Source: Flavilitoribacter nigricans DSM 23189 = NBRC 102662
GTDB taxonomy: Bacteria; Bacteroidota; Bacteroidia; Chitinophagales; Saprospiraceae
Assembly (NCBI RefSeq): GCF_002646595.1
Contig: NZ_PDUD01000020.1
Coordinates: forward strand, 248,001-312,000
Direction of reading: 5' to 3'
DNA: 64,000 bases
Shown: in pieces, positions 34,175-43,140 of the stretch
How the letters are laid out: every line of letters starts with the position of its first letter
Position numbering within the stretch: position 1 is the first letter of the stretch
Notes under the pieces: model-generated
What the model was told of the DNA's origin: nothing
The model's input: only the letters and a program-made list of their open reading frames with translations
Database searches by the model: none
Made by a program: the position numbers and the translations under genes

Positions 34175-37100
34175 TTATCTGATCATATCTACCGCACTGC
34201 TCATGCGAAGCCGTTGCCCGTTGATTAACTGCAATTCCAGTTGGCAAATGTAGGTACCTGATCCCAACAACCTGCCTTTATACCGGCCATCCCAACCGTA
34301 TTGGGGATCGTTTGCCGGAAACTGCCGACGTTGGTAGAGCTGGTTGCCCCATCGGTCATAGATTGCCATACGTTCAATTTGGGAGACACTTTGATTTGAA
34401 TAAACCGTCAGCCGGTCGTTCACGCCGTCCCCGTTGGGCGAAAATGCGTTGGGAATAAATACCGGCACCTGGGTATTTACCGTAACTTTTATTTCATCGG
34501 AGATCGTGCAGCCACCTTCACTGAGGGCGGTAAACCGATAAACAGTACTCTGCTGGGGCGTGGCGCGCAGTTCCAAAGCCGCAGTATCACGCACCCAGGT
34601 ATTCGGAAACCAGTCCCAGCTTTGCGGGGTAAAATTCAGTAAAGGGCTGATCAAGATACTATCCCCCAGGGAAATACTGCGATCGGGGCCCAGATCCAGC
34701 AAAAGCTGTTCGCTCTGCGGAATAATGACCTCCTGCATAAGCGTACATTCATTTTCATCTTGTATGAACACCTGGTATACGCCGCTGCTGTCCAGCGGGC
34801 CCAATTCTACCGGTGCGGTACCCAAGGGTGCGTAGCCTCCGCCATTGAATTGGTAAAAATAATTTCCGCTACCTCCACTCAGCTCATGGATCCGTATCAG
34901 CGGAATAGCAAATTCATTACATCCTTCCGTTATTCCTTCCATTTTTCCGGAAAGGGGAGCAGGGGCTTCCAGGACGGCAGTAGTTTCCGCTGTACAACCG
35001 ATCTGATCGGTAAGGCTGATCGAGTAAGTTCCGGCAGCAAGACCGGTTTTGACCGTCCCCGGCGAACCGTCGTTCCAGAGTACCTCAAAGGGAGCAATCC
35101 CTCCCTCTACGTTTACCTCCAGCTGACCATCATGGGCTTCGGCGCAACTGACGCCGAAGCCATGATAGTCCGCTAATGGATGCAGGCTAATTTGGGGATT
35201 ACTAACGGAAATGTTCACGGAATCCTGCCTGATAATTATGGGGCAATCATCTGCAGAGGTAATGGATTGCAGGACGAAAACGTCCGATTGCATTGGGTTT
35301 TGTGGGATGATCAGCTCTTCACGATCACTACTGCCGCTGATCAGTCCGGCAGCAGATTGGATTTGGTAATTATAGGTTCCTCCGGGGCTGACTACCAGTC
35401 TGAGATAGCTTTCTCCACCGGCACAGATTAAAGTGTCTCCCCGCAGCGTGGCCTGCCGTTCGGGAAGGAAATGGAGATTGACTGTGACCGTAGAGTCGCA
35501 ACCCAAAGCAGTTTGCAGGATGACCGAGCCCGCCGGTCGATCGGCATTGAAAACTTCACTGCCAACGATCAGACTGTCTCCGGCGCAGAGGGTTTCTTCC
35601 AGCTCGGAAGTGATCGAGGCCGTAAAATCAAGAGATACAACAATGATACTATCGCAAAAATCGGCGGTGGCATTCGGAAGGATAACGGTGCCCGTGGGCC
35701 GGTTTTGATCAAAGATCTCATTGCCGATCGTCAGACTTTCCCCCGGGCACAGCACTTGTTCGATATGTTCCGTTTCATTAAAATAAATGGGAAGTACCTC
35801 GATCAGACTATCGCAACCACTGGCCGCCGCATTGGCTAATACGATGGTGCCTCCGGGATTAGCCGGCGTAAAAACGGTGTTCTCGATCACTATGGAATCA
35901 GTGACGCATTCATTTACCTGCAGGATGGAATGGACGGGAGCCTGGTAAGCAAATGACCGCACTGTGTTGATCTCCTGACTACATTTTCGGTCGCTGAGCT
36001 GACCGAAATTGATGAGAAAAGAACCAGGCGTAAGTCCCAGATCCTCAGGGCAGATCTCCAGATAATTCTGTAGGTCCTGAAATTCTTCCCGGTAACTTTC
36101 GGTACGCCCATTTTGGAATACGGTGTATTCGAGCGTGAAGGGCGGAGAACCGGTAAAACTGATCGGATACTGGTAACATTGGCCCCAGCAAATAGTGGTG
36201 CCCAGGTCAGCGGTGAGTTCCGGTAAGGGCAGACCGTAGCCGATGAAGACCAGGGTCTCATTTTCACAATTATTGGCATCGGTTACGGTGATCTCGTAAG
36301 CATCCGGTCTCAGCCCATACTGATCCAGAGTAGTTGCACCATTACTCCACTGAAACTTGAAAGGAGGTGTTCCACTGACAATATTGACCTCAATCCGACC
36401 ATCACTTTCATTAGCGCAGGACTCCCCATAGGAAAAAACGTCCACTTGCAGATCACATGGCGGCGGATCGACCGTGAACGTACAATTTTGGGTGCAACCT
36501 TCAGCATCGGTTACGATAAAGGTCCAATCCCCGGCGGGCAATAAGCCGCTGGTCCAGGTGCCCGCGGTATCCAATACAAAATCGAGCTTGGCGGTTCCCT
36601 GCAGCTGAAGGTCGTATAAGGGAGTGCCGCCTTTGATCTCAAATGAATAACTTCCCGGGCCTAAGCCTTCTCCCGGGCCGTTTTCCCGGCACGTCAGTTC
36701 CAGCTCACAATCCGGAGCGGGGTCATTAATGAAAAAGGTGCAATCGGTACTACAGCCATTGTTGTCTACAATAGCGACAAAATATTCGCCGGCAGTGAGT
36801 CCCCCAATGGAAAATTCTCCGGGAGGCAGGCCAGTACGGGAACCACTTACGGGCCCCGTCCAGGTGATGGCGTACGGGGGCGAACCACCAAGTGCATAAA
36901 CCGTATTGCTTCCATCGGCAGCTCCAATGGTACCCGGGCTGATCGTATCCAGGCAGGACAGGATCAGCGGAGGGGGATCATTGATCAAAATATTTCGGAT
37001 ATCTACACAGCCGTTGGCCGCCGTGATGGTAACCGGATAAAATCCACTGGCCAGCTGAGTAAGTTGGTGTTGGCCGTCGTAGGCATCGTTTTGCCAATCG

Positions 37101-38587
37101 AAGGTATAATCCGCAGGTGTGCCGGAGATTAGCTGCAGATTGATGCTTCCGGCGCTTTCTCCGTGGCAGTTGGAGAATTGGCTGACCACGTTTACCAGCT
37201 TTTTTTCACAGCCGGGAATGTTCATATCCACCGAACAGCTGGAAACACATCCGTTACCATCCGTGACACTAACGGTGTAAAGGCCTTCCGCCAGACTATC
37301 GATCTGAAAAACATTAAATAATAAGGGGTTGGAAGTGGGCCAGGTTAAGGTTTCCAAACCATTGCTGTATTCAATAGTAAACGGTCGCGGTGCCTGGGGA
37401 TCGATCTGAACAATAAACTCCCCGTTCATCGTGTCCTGACCGGTTGGGAAATTGGGATCTCCACAGGTGACCAACAAGGGGGCTGCCTCCTGAATGATGG
37501 CGGTGGCGGCCGCCACACATCCATTTTGGTCGCTTACGCTGAGTGCGTAAATTCCGGCCGGCAGATCCTTCAGTTCACCGTCAGCACCCTGCCCATCGTA
37601 TTGATCATCGGCCCAGTCATAAATGAAGGTAGGTGTACCGCCCGTGACCTCTATCTGCAGCTTTCCTGAATTTTCCCCGGGGCATTTGGGAGAGTTGGGT
37701 ACGAGTTCTACGGAAAAGTCCGCACAGGGGATTGGATTGCCCAAAGTTGTACTGCAAAATGCAATACAGCCGTATTTGTCGGTTAACTCCAGATCGTAGG
37801 TTCCGGCCGGCAGACTATTGATCATAAAACCAGTGGGATTGTCGATCTGGGCGGTATCACTCACCGGCCCGGTCCAGCGCAGGGTATAGGGGAGACTGCC
37901 TCCGGAAAGCGTGGGAGAGATACTACCGTCCTGAGCGGAAGCGCTACCGGGGTTCCGAAAGCTTGCACAATCCAGGGCCAGCGGCAGAGCTTCGGCAATA
38001 ACCGTGGAGTCCGCTATCCTGCAATTGCGGGAATCGGTGATCGTCACACCGTAGGTACCCGCCGGAAGCAAGGTGGTGCCGAAAGTATTGATCCCGTAAA
38101 TATTCAGAGGAGCCTGATCGCGACCACTCCACTCTATATTCACCGAATTGTACCTGGTGCTATAGGTGAAGGCAAAAGTACCGGTTGCCGTCCCCGGACA
38201 GGTAGTAGCCGCGGTGAGGAGGTCCAAACTGATATCACACTCCACCTCGTCGAGGGTAAAGGAACAATTCGCCGTTGCGCCATCGGCATCCTCTACCTGG
38301 ATCTCGTACATACCGGCCGGAAGGTCCTGGATCCGGTACACCCCATTGGTGTCGAGCAGACCGGCATTGGTCACCGGACCCGTCCAGCTGACAACGTAGG
38401 GGGGCGTTCCGTCGGAGATCCGGATGATCGCACTACCGTCGGAACCCTGATAGTACAGCGGATTGTAATGTTGGCTGCAATCCAGTAAAATAGGAAGTTC
38501 GGTCTCCGTGGAAGCTCCTGCGCTTAGGGTGAAAAATAACAGGAGTGGCCATAATAACAGGGTTTTAGGGAAAGGCGCTTTGGTCAT
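34175..38587 (-). CDS. Giant SprB-repeat surface protein with T9SS type B C-terminal domain
   Basis: The start at 38587 was chosen because MTKAPFPKTLLLWPLLLFFT is a signal peptide; a longer frame reaches 38689. The ~1470-residue protein has about ten SprB-type repeats of 60-90 residues, each with the pattern DG....I.GG.PPY...W..G and ending in Y.V.VTD..GC (for example SDGRIEVNIVSGTPPFKFQW). A central region of ~70-residue cysteine-bearing repeats follows (SLIVGSEVFNADRPAGSVIL type). The end domain starts FIPNAFSPNGDGVNDRLTVY and includes YDRWGNQLY and GWDGRYKGRLLGSGTYICQL. It is likely a gliding adhesin-like surface protein moved out by T9SS. Confidence 0.9.
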   Translation of the reverse strand: MTKAPFPKTLLLWPLLLFFTLSAGASTETELPILLDCSQHYNPLYYQGSDGSAIIRISDGTPPYVVSWTGPVTNAGLLDTNGVYRIQDLPAGMYEIQVEDADGATANCSFTLDEVECDISLDLLTAATTCPGTATGTFAFTYSTRYNSVNIEWSGRDQAPLNIYGINTFGTTLLPAGTYGVTITDSRNCRIADSTVIAEALPLALDCASFRNPGSASAQDGSISPTLSGGSLPYTLRWTGPVSDTAQIDNPTGFMINSLPAGTYDLELTDKYGCIAFCSTTLGNPIPCADFSVELVPNSPKCPGENSGKLQIEVTGGTPTFIYDWADDQYDGQGADGELKDLPAGIYALSVSDQNGCVAAATAIIQEAAPLLVTCGDPNFPTGQDTMNGEFIVQIDPQAPRPFTIEYSNGLETLTWPTSNPLLFNVFQIDSLAEGLYTVSVTDGNGCVSSCSVDMNIPGCEKKLVNVVSQFSNCHGESAGSINLQLISGTPADYTFDWQNDAYDGQHQLTQLASGFYPVTITAANGCVDIRNILINDPPPLILSCLDTISPGTIGAADGSNTVYALGGSPPYAITWTGPVSGSRTGLPPGEFSIGGLTAGEYFVAIVDNNGCSTDCTFFINDPAPDCELELTCRENGPGEGLGPGSYSFEIKGGTPLYDLQLQGTAKLDFVLDTAGTWTSGLLPAGDWTFIVTDAEGCTQNCTFTVDPPPCDLQVDVFSYGESCANESDGRIEVNIVSGTPPFKFQWSNGATTLDQYGLRPDAYEITVTDANNCENETLVFIGYGLPLPELTADLGTTICWGQCYQYPISFTGSPPFTLEYTVFQNGRTESYREEFQDLQNYLEICPEDLGLTPGSFLINFGQLSDRKCSQEINTVRSFAYQAPVHSILQVNECVTDSIVIENTVFTPANPGGTIVLANAAASGCDSLIEVLPIYFNETEHIEQVLCPGESLTIGNEIFDQNRPTGTVILPNATADFCDSIIVVSLDFTASITSELEETLCAGDSLIVGSEVFNADRPAGSVILQTALGCDSTVTVNLHFLPERQATLRGDTLICAGGESYLRLVVSPGGTYNYQIQSAAGLISGSSDREELIIPQNPMQSDVFVLQSITSADDCPIIIRQDSVNISVSNPQISLHPLADYHGFGVSCAEAHDGQLEVNVEGGIAPFEVLWNDGSPGTVKTGLAAGTYSISLTDQIGCTAETTAVLEAPAPLSGKMEGITEGCNEFAIPLIRIHELSGGSGNYFYQFNGGGYAPLGTAPVELGPLDSSGVYQVFIQDENECTLMQEVIIPQSEQLLLDLGPDRSISLGDSILISPLLNFTPQSWDWFPNTWVRDTAALELRATPQQSTVYRFTALSEGGCTISDEIKVTVNTQVPVFIPNAFSPNGDGVNDRLTVYSNQSVSQIERMAIYDRWGNQLYQRRQFPANDPQYGWDGRYKGRLLGSGTYICQLELQLINGQRLRMSSAVDMIR

Positions 38588-38774
38588 TGGTGCTTTGCTG
38601 TTCCTGGGAAAATAATTGCGCCATAAATGTAAGCAAAGCCCGGAAGGGGTTTTAGGACAAATTAAGAAGCTTATAGCAATGAAAAGCAAAGAAAAATAAA
38701 TTATATAATTGGTTAACAGTTGTTTACAACTTAAAAATATAGGTGAATCAATCGGTCAATTCGTCACCAAATCA

Positions 38775-38817
38775 CCCCATCTCCCCTTCACCCCATCTCC
38801 TAAATCTCCCCCTCACC
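38775..38817 (-). other. G-rich tract downstream of btaB (possible G-quadruplex)
   Basis: On the minus strand the 43-bp stretch holds G runs of 3, 5, 4, 4 and 4 separated by short spacers, just after the btaB stop codon and upstream of the SprB-repeat gene. This meets the usual pattern for a G-quadruplex. Confidence 0.5.
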
Positions 38818-38821
38818 CGAA

Positions 38822-39463
38822 TCACCCTCGCGCTCCCACAAAAACCAAATAATCCCAAACGCCAAAATAAGCAGGTTTAACCTCAGCGAGCAGCGGTTTA
38901 AAGCGATCGGAAAGGATCGGCAACAAATGTCCGTCTATGCGAACGTGGTGATTGCCCATATGATTCCTGAACCAGTCGTGCCGGGAATCGTGAAAGTCGG
39001 CAACGGCAATGATCCCTCCGTCCGCCAGGTCTTCGCCGGCCCGGTCGAGTAAGTCTTTCCACTGCGGATTGATCATGGTCAGGGCGTAGGAAAAGAGGAT
39101 CACATCCGGCCGGTAGGAGAGGGGAGACTGTCCGTAAGGAGCCTGGATCAGTTCCACCCGATTGCCGAACCTCCGGGTATTTCGCTTTGCGATCTGCAGC
39201 ATGTCTGCCGACAGATCCATTCCCTGCAAACGCGCATTGGGATAGTGACGGGCCAGCTGGGCGAGATTGTATCCCGTTCCGCAGCCTACTTCGAGGATGG
39301 TGATCAGCGCTTCCCGCTGAAAGGGAAGTTCCCGAACGATGCGTTTACGTCCGAACAGAAAGGACCAGCGGGTCAGGTCATAGATCCCGGACTGAAACTG
39401 ATAGTAAGTGGCAATGGTCTGATTCTGTTCCTTGATACTGGATGTGATCCGGGTTTTGTGCAC
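38822..39463 (-). CDS. btaB: BtaB-like SAM-dependent methyltransferase (betaine lipid synthesis)
   Basis: A 213-residue class I methyltransferase. Motif I is ILEVGCGTGYNLAQLA (~56-71), the acidic end after strand 2 is QGMDLSADML, and DVILFSYALTMI gives motif IV. The N-terminal FQSGIYDLTRWSFLFGRKRI is characteristic of BtaB, which methylates diacylglyceryl-homoserine three times to give the betaine lipid DGTS. The call is strengthened by the btaA homologue 50 bp upstream in the same direction. DGTS replaces phospholipids under phosphate limitation in known bacteria. A general ubiquinone-type methyltransferase is the alternative. Confidence 0.82.
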   Translation of the reverse strand: MHKTRITSSIKEQNQTIATYYQFQSGIYDLTRWSFLFGRKRIVRELPFQREALITILEVGCGTGYNLAQLARHYPNARLQGMDLSADMLQIAKRNTRRFGNRVELIQAPYGQSPLSYRPDVILFSYALTMINPQWKDLLDRAGEDLADGGIIAVADFHDSRHDWFRNHMGNHHVRIDGHLLPILSDRFKPLLAEVKPAYFGVWDYLVFVGARG

Positions 39464-39512
39464 GATAGAGGAAATTGAGTTTTAAAAAATTGGAAATGAT
39501 GGTTTTAGGTGT

Positions 39513-39920
39513 TTAGTGGCGGACGGTTCCGATGTAAACGCTACCGTAGGTCCCCACCCGGTCCAGGGTATGAAAAACGGCCGCTGCATCGGGGTCAAAC
39601 GTTACCCGTTCCCGGACGAACGGCGGCAGGAAACTGATCTCATCGGCGGCGGAGCGCAGCAGGATGCGGGTACCGGGCTGGCTATTAGCTAGGATCAGTT
39701 GCCACTCTTCCGCCAGTGCCGGCCGGTTATTGGCGGCCAGCCAGTCCTGGTGGTCCAGCAGCACGTAATGGGAATAAGCCTTCGGGAATTGTTTTAGAAA
39801 ATCGCTCAGGGTGATGGTGTGTTGATCGATACGGTTCGTTTGCCGGGCGATGGCGGATTGATTGGCCGCATTCAGATAAGCCGGGCAACAATCCAGAAAA
39901 TAACATCCGTGGAAATACAA
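39513..39920 (-). CDS. C-terminal fragment of BtaA after an in-frame amber codon
   Basis: This 135-residue open stretch begins with a TTG directly after the TAG at 39921-39923, in the same frame as the upstream fragment. It carries the BtaA C-terminal features CCPAYLN (~11-17), HYVLLDHQDWLA (~51-62), EEWQLIL and RILLRSAADE. Separate translation from the TTG is possible, but no ribosome-binding site is visible, so it is best read as part of the interrupted btaA. Confidence 0.6.
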   Translation of the reverse strand: MYFHGCYFLDCCPAYLNAANQSAIARQTNRIDQHTITLSDFLKQFPKAYSHYVLLDHQDWLAANNRPALAEEWQLILANSQPGTRILLRSAADEISFLPPFVRERVTFDPDAAAVFHTLDRVGTYGSVYIGTVRH

Positions 39921-40676
39921 CTACCAGAAATAATTATCCTTCAGCGGCAATTGGGTAAATACCTGCCGCATACTGCGTTTGATATAGCCCAATACTCCAT
40001 CTTCGTGCTGGTCAAAAAACAGCGCCCGCTGGCTCCGGGGCACCCCTACGGCATACAGGGTAATGTGCTGATTCACGACCCACTGGATCAGCCGGTTGAG
40101 GACCTTCCCTTCGATCTGACCGTAAAGCCGGACCTGTTCTTCCAGACTGCCTGCCTCGAACATTTCCCGGATCTGCCGGTGCAGTTTGGGGCGGGATTTC
40201 AGGTACTGGCGCGCCCACCAGGCCACGCTGCCGGAAGAGCCGTAGTAGTAAAAGGATTTTCGTAGTCCCTGACCGTTGAAGTATTGCTGGTGGCTGTCCC
40301 AGTAAGCGCGGGCATAGTCAGGAAGTAACGGCCGCAACTGACCGGTATAGATCTCACTCCAGTTGGGATGCCAGCCCTTACCGAACAGCAGAAACAGATC
40401 ATTGTGCTTCAGTTGACGGAGGGCAGCTTTTTTGAGTTCCAGGAGGGCATTTTGGCGGGGATTGACGTCGATGCAGTGGATCCGGGCGGGTTCGTCCAGC
40501 AGGTATTCGAGCGCATTGCATCCGGCGCTGGTGATCATAACGATCTCGCTGTCTCGTTCCAATTGCAACATTTGCCGGTCGCAGCGGGGATCTTCCCAGC
40601 AGGTATTGTAGACGAGGTGGCGATTATGGATCTGCCGGAAGACCCAGTCCTGGATCTGATCTATTTTTTTGGTCAC
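39921..40676 (-). CDS. N-terminal fragment of BtaA (DUF3419) before the amber codon
   Basis: A 251-residue product with strong BtaA signatures: NRHLVYNTCWEDPRCDRQML (~18-37), EIVMITSAGCNALEYLLD (~44-61) as the SAM-binding motif, and IHCIDVNPRQNALLELKKAA (~66-85). FYYYGSSGSVAWW is near residue 151 and VGVPRSQRALF near 214. It ends at PLKDNYFW and lacks the C-terminal DHQDW region, which is likely needed for activity. No frameshift is present within the fragment, and the rest of the sequence is well conserved, consistent with a very recent or non-genuine interruption. Confidence 0.75.
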   Translation of the reverse strand: MTKKIDQIQDWVFRQIHNRHLVYNTCWEDPRCDRQMLQLERDSEIVMITSAGCNALEYLLDEPARIHCIDVNPRQNALLELKKAALRQLKHNDLFLLFGKGWHPNWSEIYTGQLRPLLPDYARAYWDSHQQYFNGQGLRKSFYYYGSSGSVAWWARQYLKSRPKLHRQIREMFEAGSLEEQVRLYGQIEGKVLNRLIQWVVNQHITLYAVGVPRSQRALFFDQHEDGVLGYIKRSMRQVFTQLPLKDNYFW

Positions 40677-40775
40677 GATGATTACTATTGGGTTCGGACC
40701 AAAAATACAGTCTAAGTCCCGGGCCTGGTGCCGGAAACAGTTTATCTAATTGCTAATCTTTGGTTAAGTGAAGAT

Positions 40776-40943
40776 TAAGAGTGTGTTTGGGAATTATTAA
40801 TCGGGCTGCAAACGCCACTTTTTCGTTTATACTTCAGCTATTTTTCTGTCCGTACCCTCCGGGTATGCACTTCAAAATGAGCTTCGCCTAAACAAAAAAT
40901 TGACTGTTTTCGCCACAAAGAAAAAATCCCAAACACACTCTAA
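40776..40943. mobile_element. MITE-like element with 14-bp inverted repeats and TAA target duplication
   Basis: A 162-bp element (40779-40940) is bounded by perfect 14-bp terminal inverted repeats, GAGTGTGTTTGGGA and TCCCAAACACACTC, and flanked on both sides by TAA. It contains no transposase gene. Short TNA-type target duplications and TIRs beginning GAG/GGG are typical of IS5-family elements, so a non-autonomous derivative is the best guess. The right end touches ppk1: the ppk1 stop codon TAG is made of two bases of the TAA duplication and the first base of the element. Confidence 0.75.
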
Positions 40944-43000
40944 GCTCTAACCTCGGGTTCTTCGATTTCGACTTGCTGTTTTAAATAATTGTAAATATCC
41001 AGTTGGGCCCGGTTAACGGATGAGCCGTCCGGCCCTGTTCGGAAAGTATTGCATTGATCGGGATCGATCTTTCTGGCTTTGCAATTATCCGCCAGTTGAA
41101 TGTCGATGATCTCCCGTAATTCCTGTCTGATGTCCGGATCGTAAATCGGGATCGCCACCTCAATACGGTTGTAAAGATTCCGATTCATCCAGTCGGCGGA
41201 AGCAGTATAGATCTTTTCGTCACCTCCGTTACCGAAGATCAATACCCGGGAGTGTTCGAGGAACCGGTCCACGATAGAGATGATCTCGATGTTGCTGTCC
41301 GGCCCGGGCAAAAGGCAACAGATACCCCGGACGATCATTTGGATCTTGACGCCGGCTTCACTAGCTTCCAGCAGCTTGTCGATCATGCCCTGCTCCTCCA
41401 GGCTATTCATTTTGAGGATCATATAGGCCGGTTTCCCGGCTTTGGCCAGTTCGATCTCATTATCGATCATATCGATCAGCCGGTCGCGCAGATAGAAGGG
41501 TGCCACCAGCAGGTGTTTTGTTTTGGGAACGATGATCTCTCCTTCCAAGACCTTAAAGATCTTGCTGACTTCCTTGCCCAGTTTTTTATCCGCCGTGAGC
41601 AGGGCGTGATCACAGTAGATCCTGGCGGTTTTTTCGTTGAAGTTACCGGTGCCCAGATAGGCGTAATTCCGGATATCGTCGCCCTCTTCCCGCTGGATCA
41701 ACAGCAGTTTGGTATGCACTTTGATACCCGGATAGCTGTATTGTACCTTGGCACCTGCTTTTTCCAGTTCCTTTCCCCAGTGCAGATTGGACGCTTCGTC
41801 AAAACGGGCTTTCGCTTCAATGAAAGCCATAACCTCCTTACCGGCTTCCAGGGCTGCGAGCAGGGCCTGGACGACCTTGGATTGATTCGCTACCCGGTAC
41901 AGGGTGACCTTAATGGCCTTTACCTGAGGATCCGCAGCGGCTTCCGCAATCATCCTGTGGACATAGTCAAAACGCTGGTACGGAAAGTGGAGCATCTGAT
42001 CCTTTTTCGCGATGAGTGACAGGATCGAATCCGCCTTTTCGAGCGTTGGATGGGGGAGTGGTGGCAGCGACTCGTAATGCAGCTCCGGATGCCCGACGGG
42101 GTCCGGAAATGCGAAAAAGTCATTGAAGTTGTGGTACCGTGCTCCCGGGATCAGGTCGTTCTTGCTCAGGTTGAACAGTTCCTTGATCCTAGCCACCAGG
42201 TCTTCCGGCATGCGGCTGTCGTAGAGGAAACGGGTCGGTAGTCCTACCTGACGTTCCTTGAGCCCGGCCTGTATCTTTTCTACCAGATCGCCACTGAATT
42301 CATCATCAATATAGATCTCGGCGTCTCTGGAAACTTTGATGGCGTATACTCCCGAAACTTCGCGCTCCAGATAGTTCTCCAGATGGTTGCGGATAATATC
42401 GTCCAGAAAGGTGATAGGATGGTGCCCGGCTTCGCTTCCCGGCATCTTGATGAATCGCGGCAGTTTATCACTGGGTATATTGACAATACTGAGGTCGTGA
42501 GAATCGGGGAAAGTCACAATGAGATAAAGCGCTTTATTCAATAAAAAAGGCGCTTTCTTGCTGCTGCTTTCCAGTTCCAGATTTTGTAAAAGCGGGTAAA
42601 CCTTCTCGTAAAAATACTGGTGGGCAAATTTTTGTTGCTCGGCATTGTACTCGTCCGGCTTTAGCAGTTCAATGCCGTGTTCCGCCAGTTCCGGTAAAAT
42701 ATTTTCCTGAAAGATCTCCCCGAACATTTCCTGTTGGGAACGAACGATCTGACGGATCTGTTTGAGTTGTTTTTTGGGTTTTATATCGAGTTCTTTGCGG
42801 GTTTTCTTCCGCAATTTGCGGTAACTGCGCAGGGCTGCTACCCGTACTCTAAAGAACTCGTCCAGATTGGAGCTGTAAATAGCTAGAAATTTTATCCGTT
42901 CGTATAGAGGCACTTCCGGATTGGCCGCTTCCTGGAGGACCCGGTGGTTAAAGTGCAACCAACTAATGTCTCTTGCTATTTTGCTTGTTGTTTCGCTCAT
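40940..43000 (-). CDS. ppk1: Polyphosphate kinase 1
   Basis: A 686-residue enzyme that makes polyphosphate from ATP reversibly. The N-terminal helical domain starts ISWLHFNHRVLQEA. The phospholipase-D-like catalytic halves show the autophosphorylated His in KVHTKLLLIQREEG (~residue 425) and a second HSRVLIFGNGG (~575). The YLGTGNFNEKTARIY and YTASADWMNRNLYNRIE motifs are also diagnostic. Length is normal. The last residues (EEPEVRA) abut the MITE-like element, whose end supplies part of the stop codon, so the original C-terminus may have been a few residues longer. A ppk2 homologue lies at 52 kb. Confidence 0.95.
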   Translation of the reverse strand: MSETTSKIARDISWLHFNHRVLQEAANPEVPLYERIKFLAIYSSNLDEFFRVRVAALRSYRKLRKKTRKELDIKPKKQLKQIRQIVRSQQEMFGEIFQENILPELAEHGIELLKPDEYNAEQQKFAHQYFYEKVYPLLQNLELESSSKKAPFLLNKALYLIVTFPDSHDLSIVNIPSDKLPRFIKMPGSEAGHHPITFLDDIIRNHLENYLEREVSGVYAIKVSRDAEIYIDDEFSGDLVEKIQAGLKERQVGLPTRFLYDSRMPEDLVARIKELFNLSKNDLIPGARYHNFNDFFAFPDPVGHPELHYESLPPLPHPTLEKADSILSLIAKKDQMLHFPYQRFDYVHRMIAEAAADPQVKAIKVTLYRVANQSKVVQALLAALEAGKEVMAFIEAKARFDEASNLHWGKELEKAGAKVQYSYPGIKVHTKLLLIQREEGDDIRNYAYLGTGNFNEKTARIYCDHALLTADKKLGKEVSKIFKVLEGEIIVPKTKHLLVAPFYLRDRLIDMIDNEIELAKAGKPAYMILKMNSLEEQGMIDKLLEASEAGVKIQMIVRGICCLLPGPDSNIEIISIVDRFLEHSRVLIFGNGGDEKIYTASADWMNRNLYNRIEVAIPIYDPDIRQELREIIDIQLADNCKARKIDPDQCNTFRTGPDGSSVNRAQLDIYNYLKQQVEIEEPEVRA

Positions 43001-43046
43001 GTATTCGAAATGCCTGTTGAATTAAACCCTATATTTGGCACAATAG

Positions 43047-43061
43047 TACTCATTATGAGTA
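43047..43061. promoter_or_regulatory. Perfect palindrome in the ppk1-tilS divergent region
   Basis: TACTCAT-T-ATGAGTA is a 7-bp inverted repeat with a 1-bp centre, 47 bp upstream of ppk1 and 80 bp upstream of tilS. TATATTTG at 43030-43037 (plus strand) matches a -7 element for tilS. The palindrome could be an operator for either gene. Confidence 0.35.
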
Positions 43062-43140
43062 ATGAACCATAAAATTGGGGCAAACTACTTTTTAAAACCT
43101 GTTTGCGGGCAAGATTGTGCGTTAAGCCTAGATTAAATTT

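Larger units (their letters stand above)
39513..40676 (-). pseudogene. btaA: btaA, DAG 3-amino-3-carboxypropyltransferase, interrupted by one in-frame TAG
   Basis: Joining the two open stretches gives a ~386-residue BtaA (DUF3419), the normal family size, with only one interruption: TAG at 39921-39923 between DNYFW and LYFHGCYFLDCCPAYL. In BtaA homologues this junction is continuous (NYFW..Y..GRY..CCPEYL), so no residues appear lost. BtaA transfers the 3-amino-3-carboxypropyl group of SAM to diacylglycerol, the first step of betaine lipid synthesis, with BtaB next. A single C-to-T change from CAG would make this stop. TAG is used as a normal stop elsewhere here (e.g. gldM, ppk1), so general recoding is excluded. 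Assembly error, recent decay and readthrough remain possible. Confidence 0.8.

Noticed and set aside
39921-39923. Recoding of TAG as pyrrolysine or a genome-wide sense codon
   Set aside because: TAG ends gldM, ppk1 and the TonB receptor gene normally, and no pylT/pylS is visible; a local nonsense mutation is simpler.
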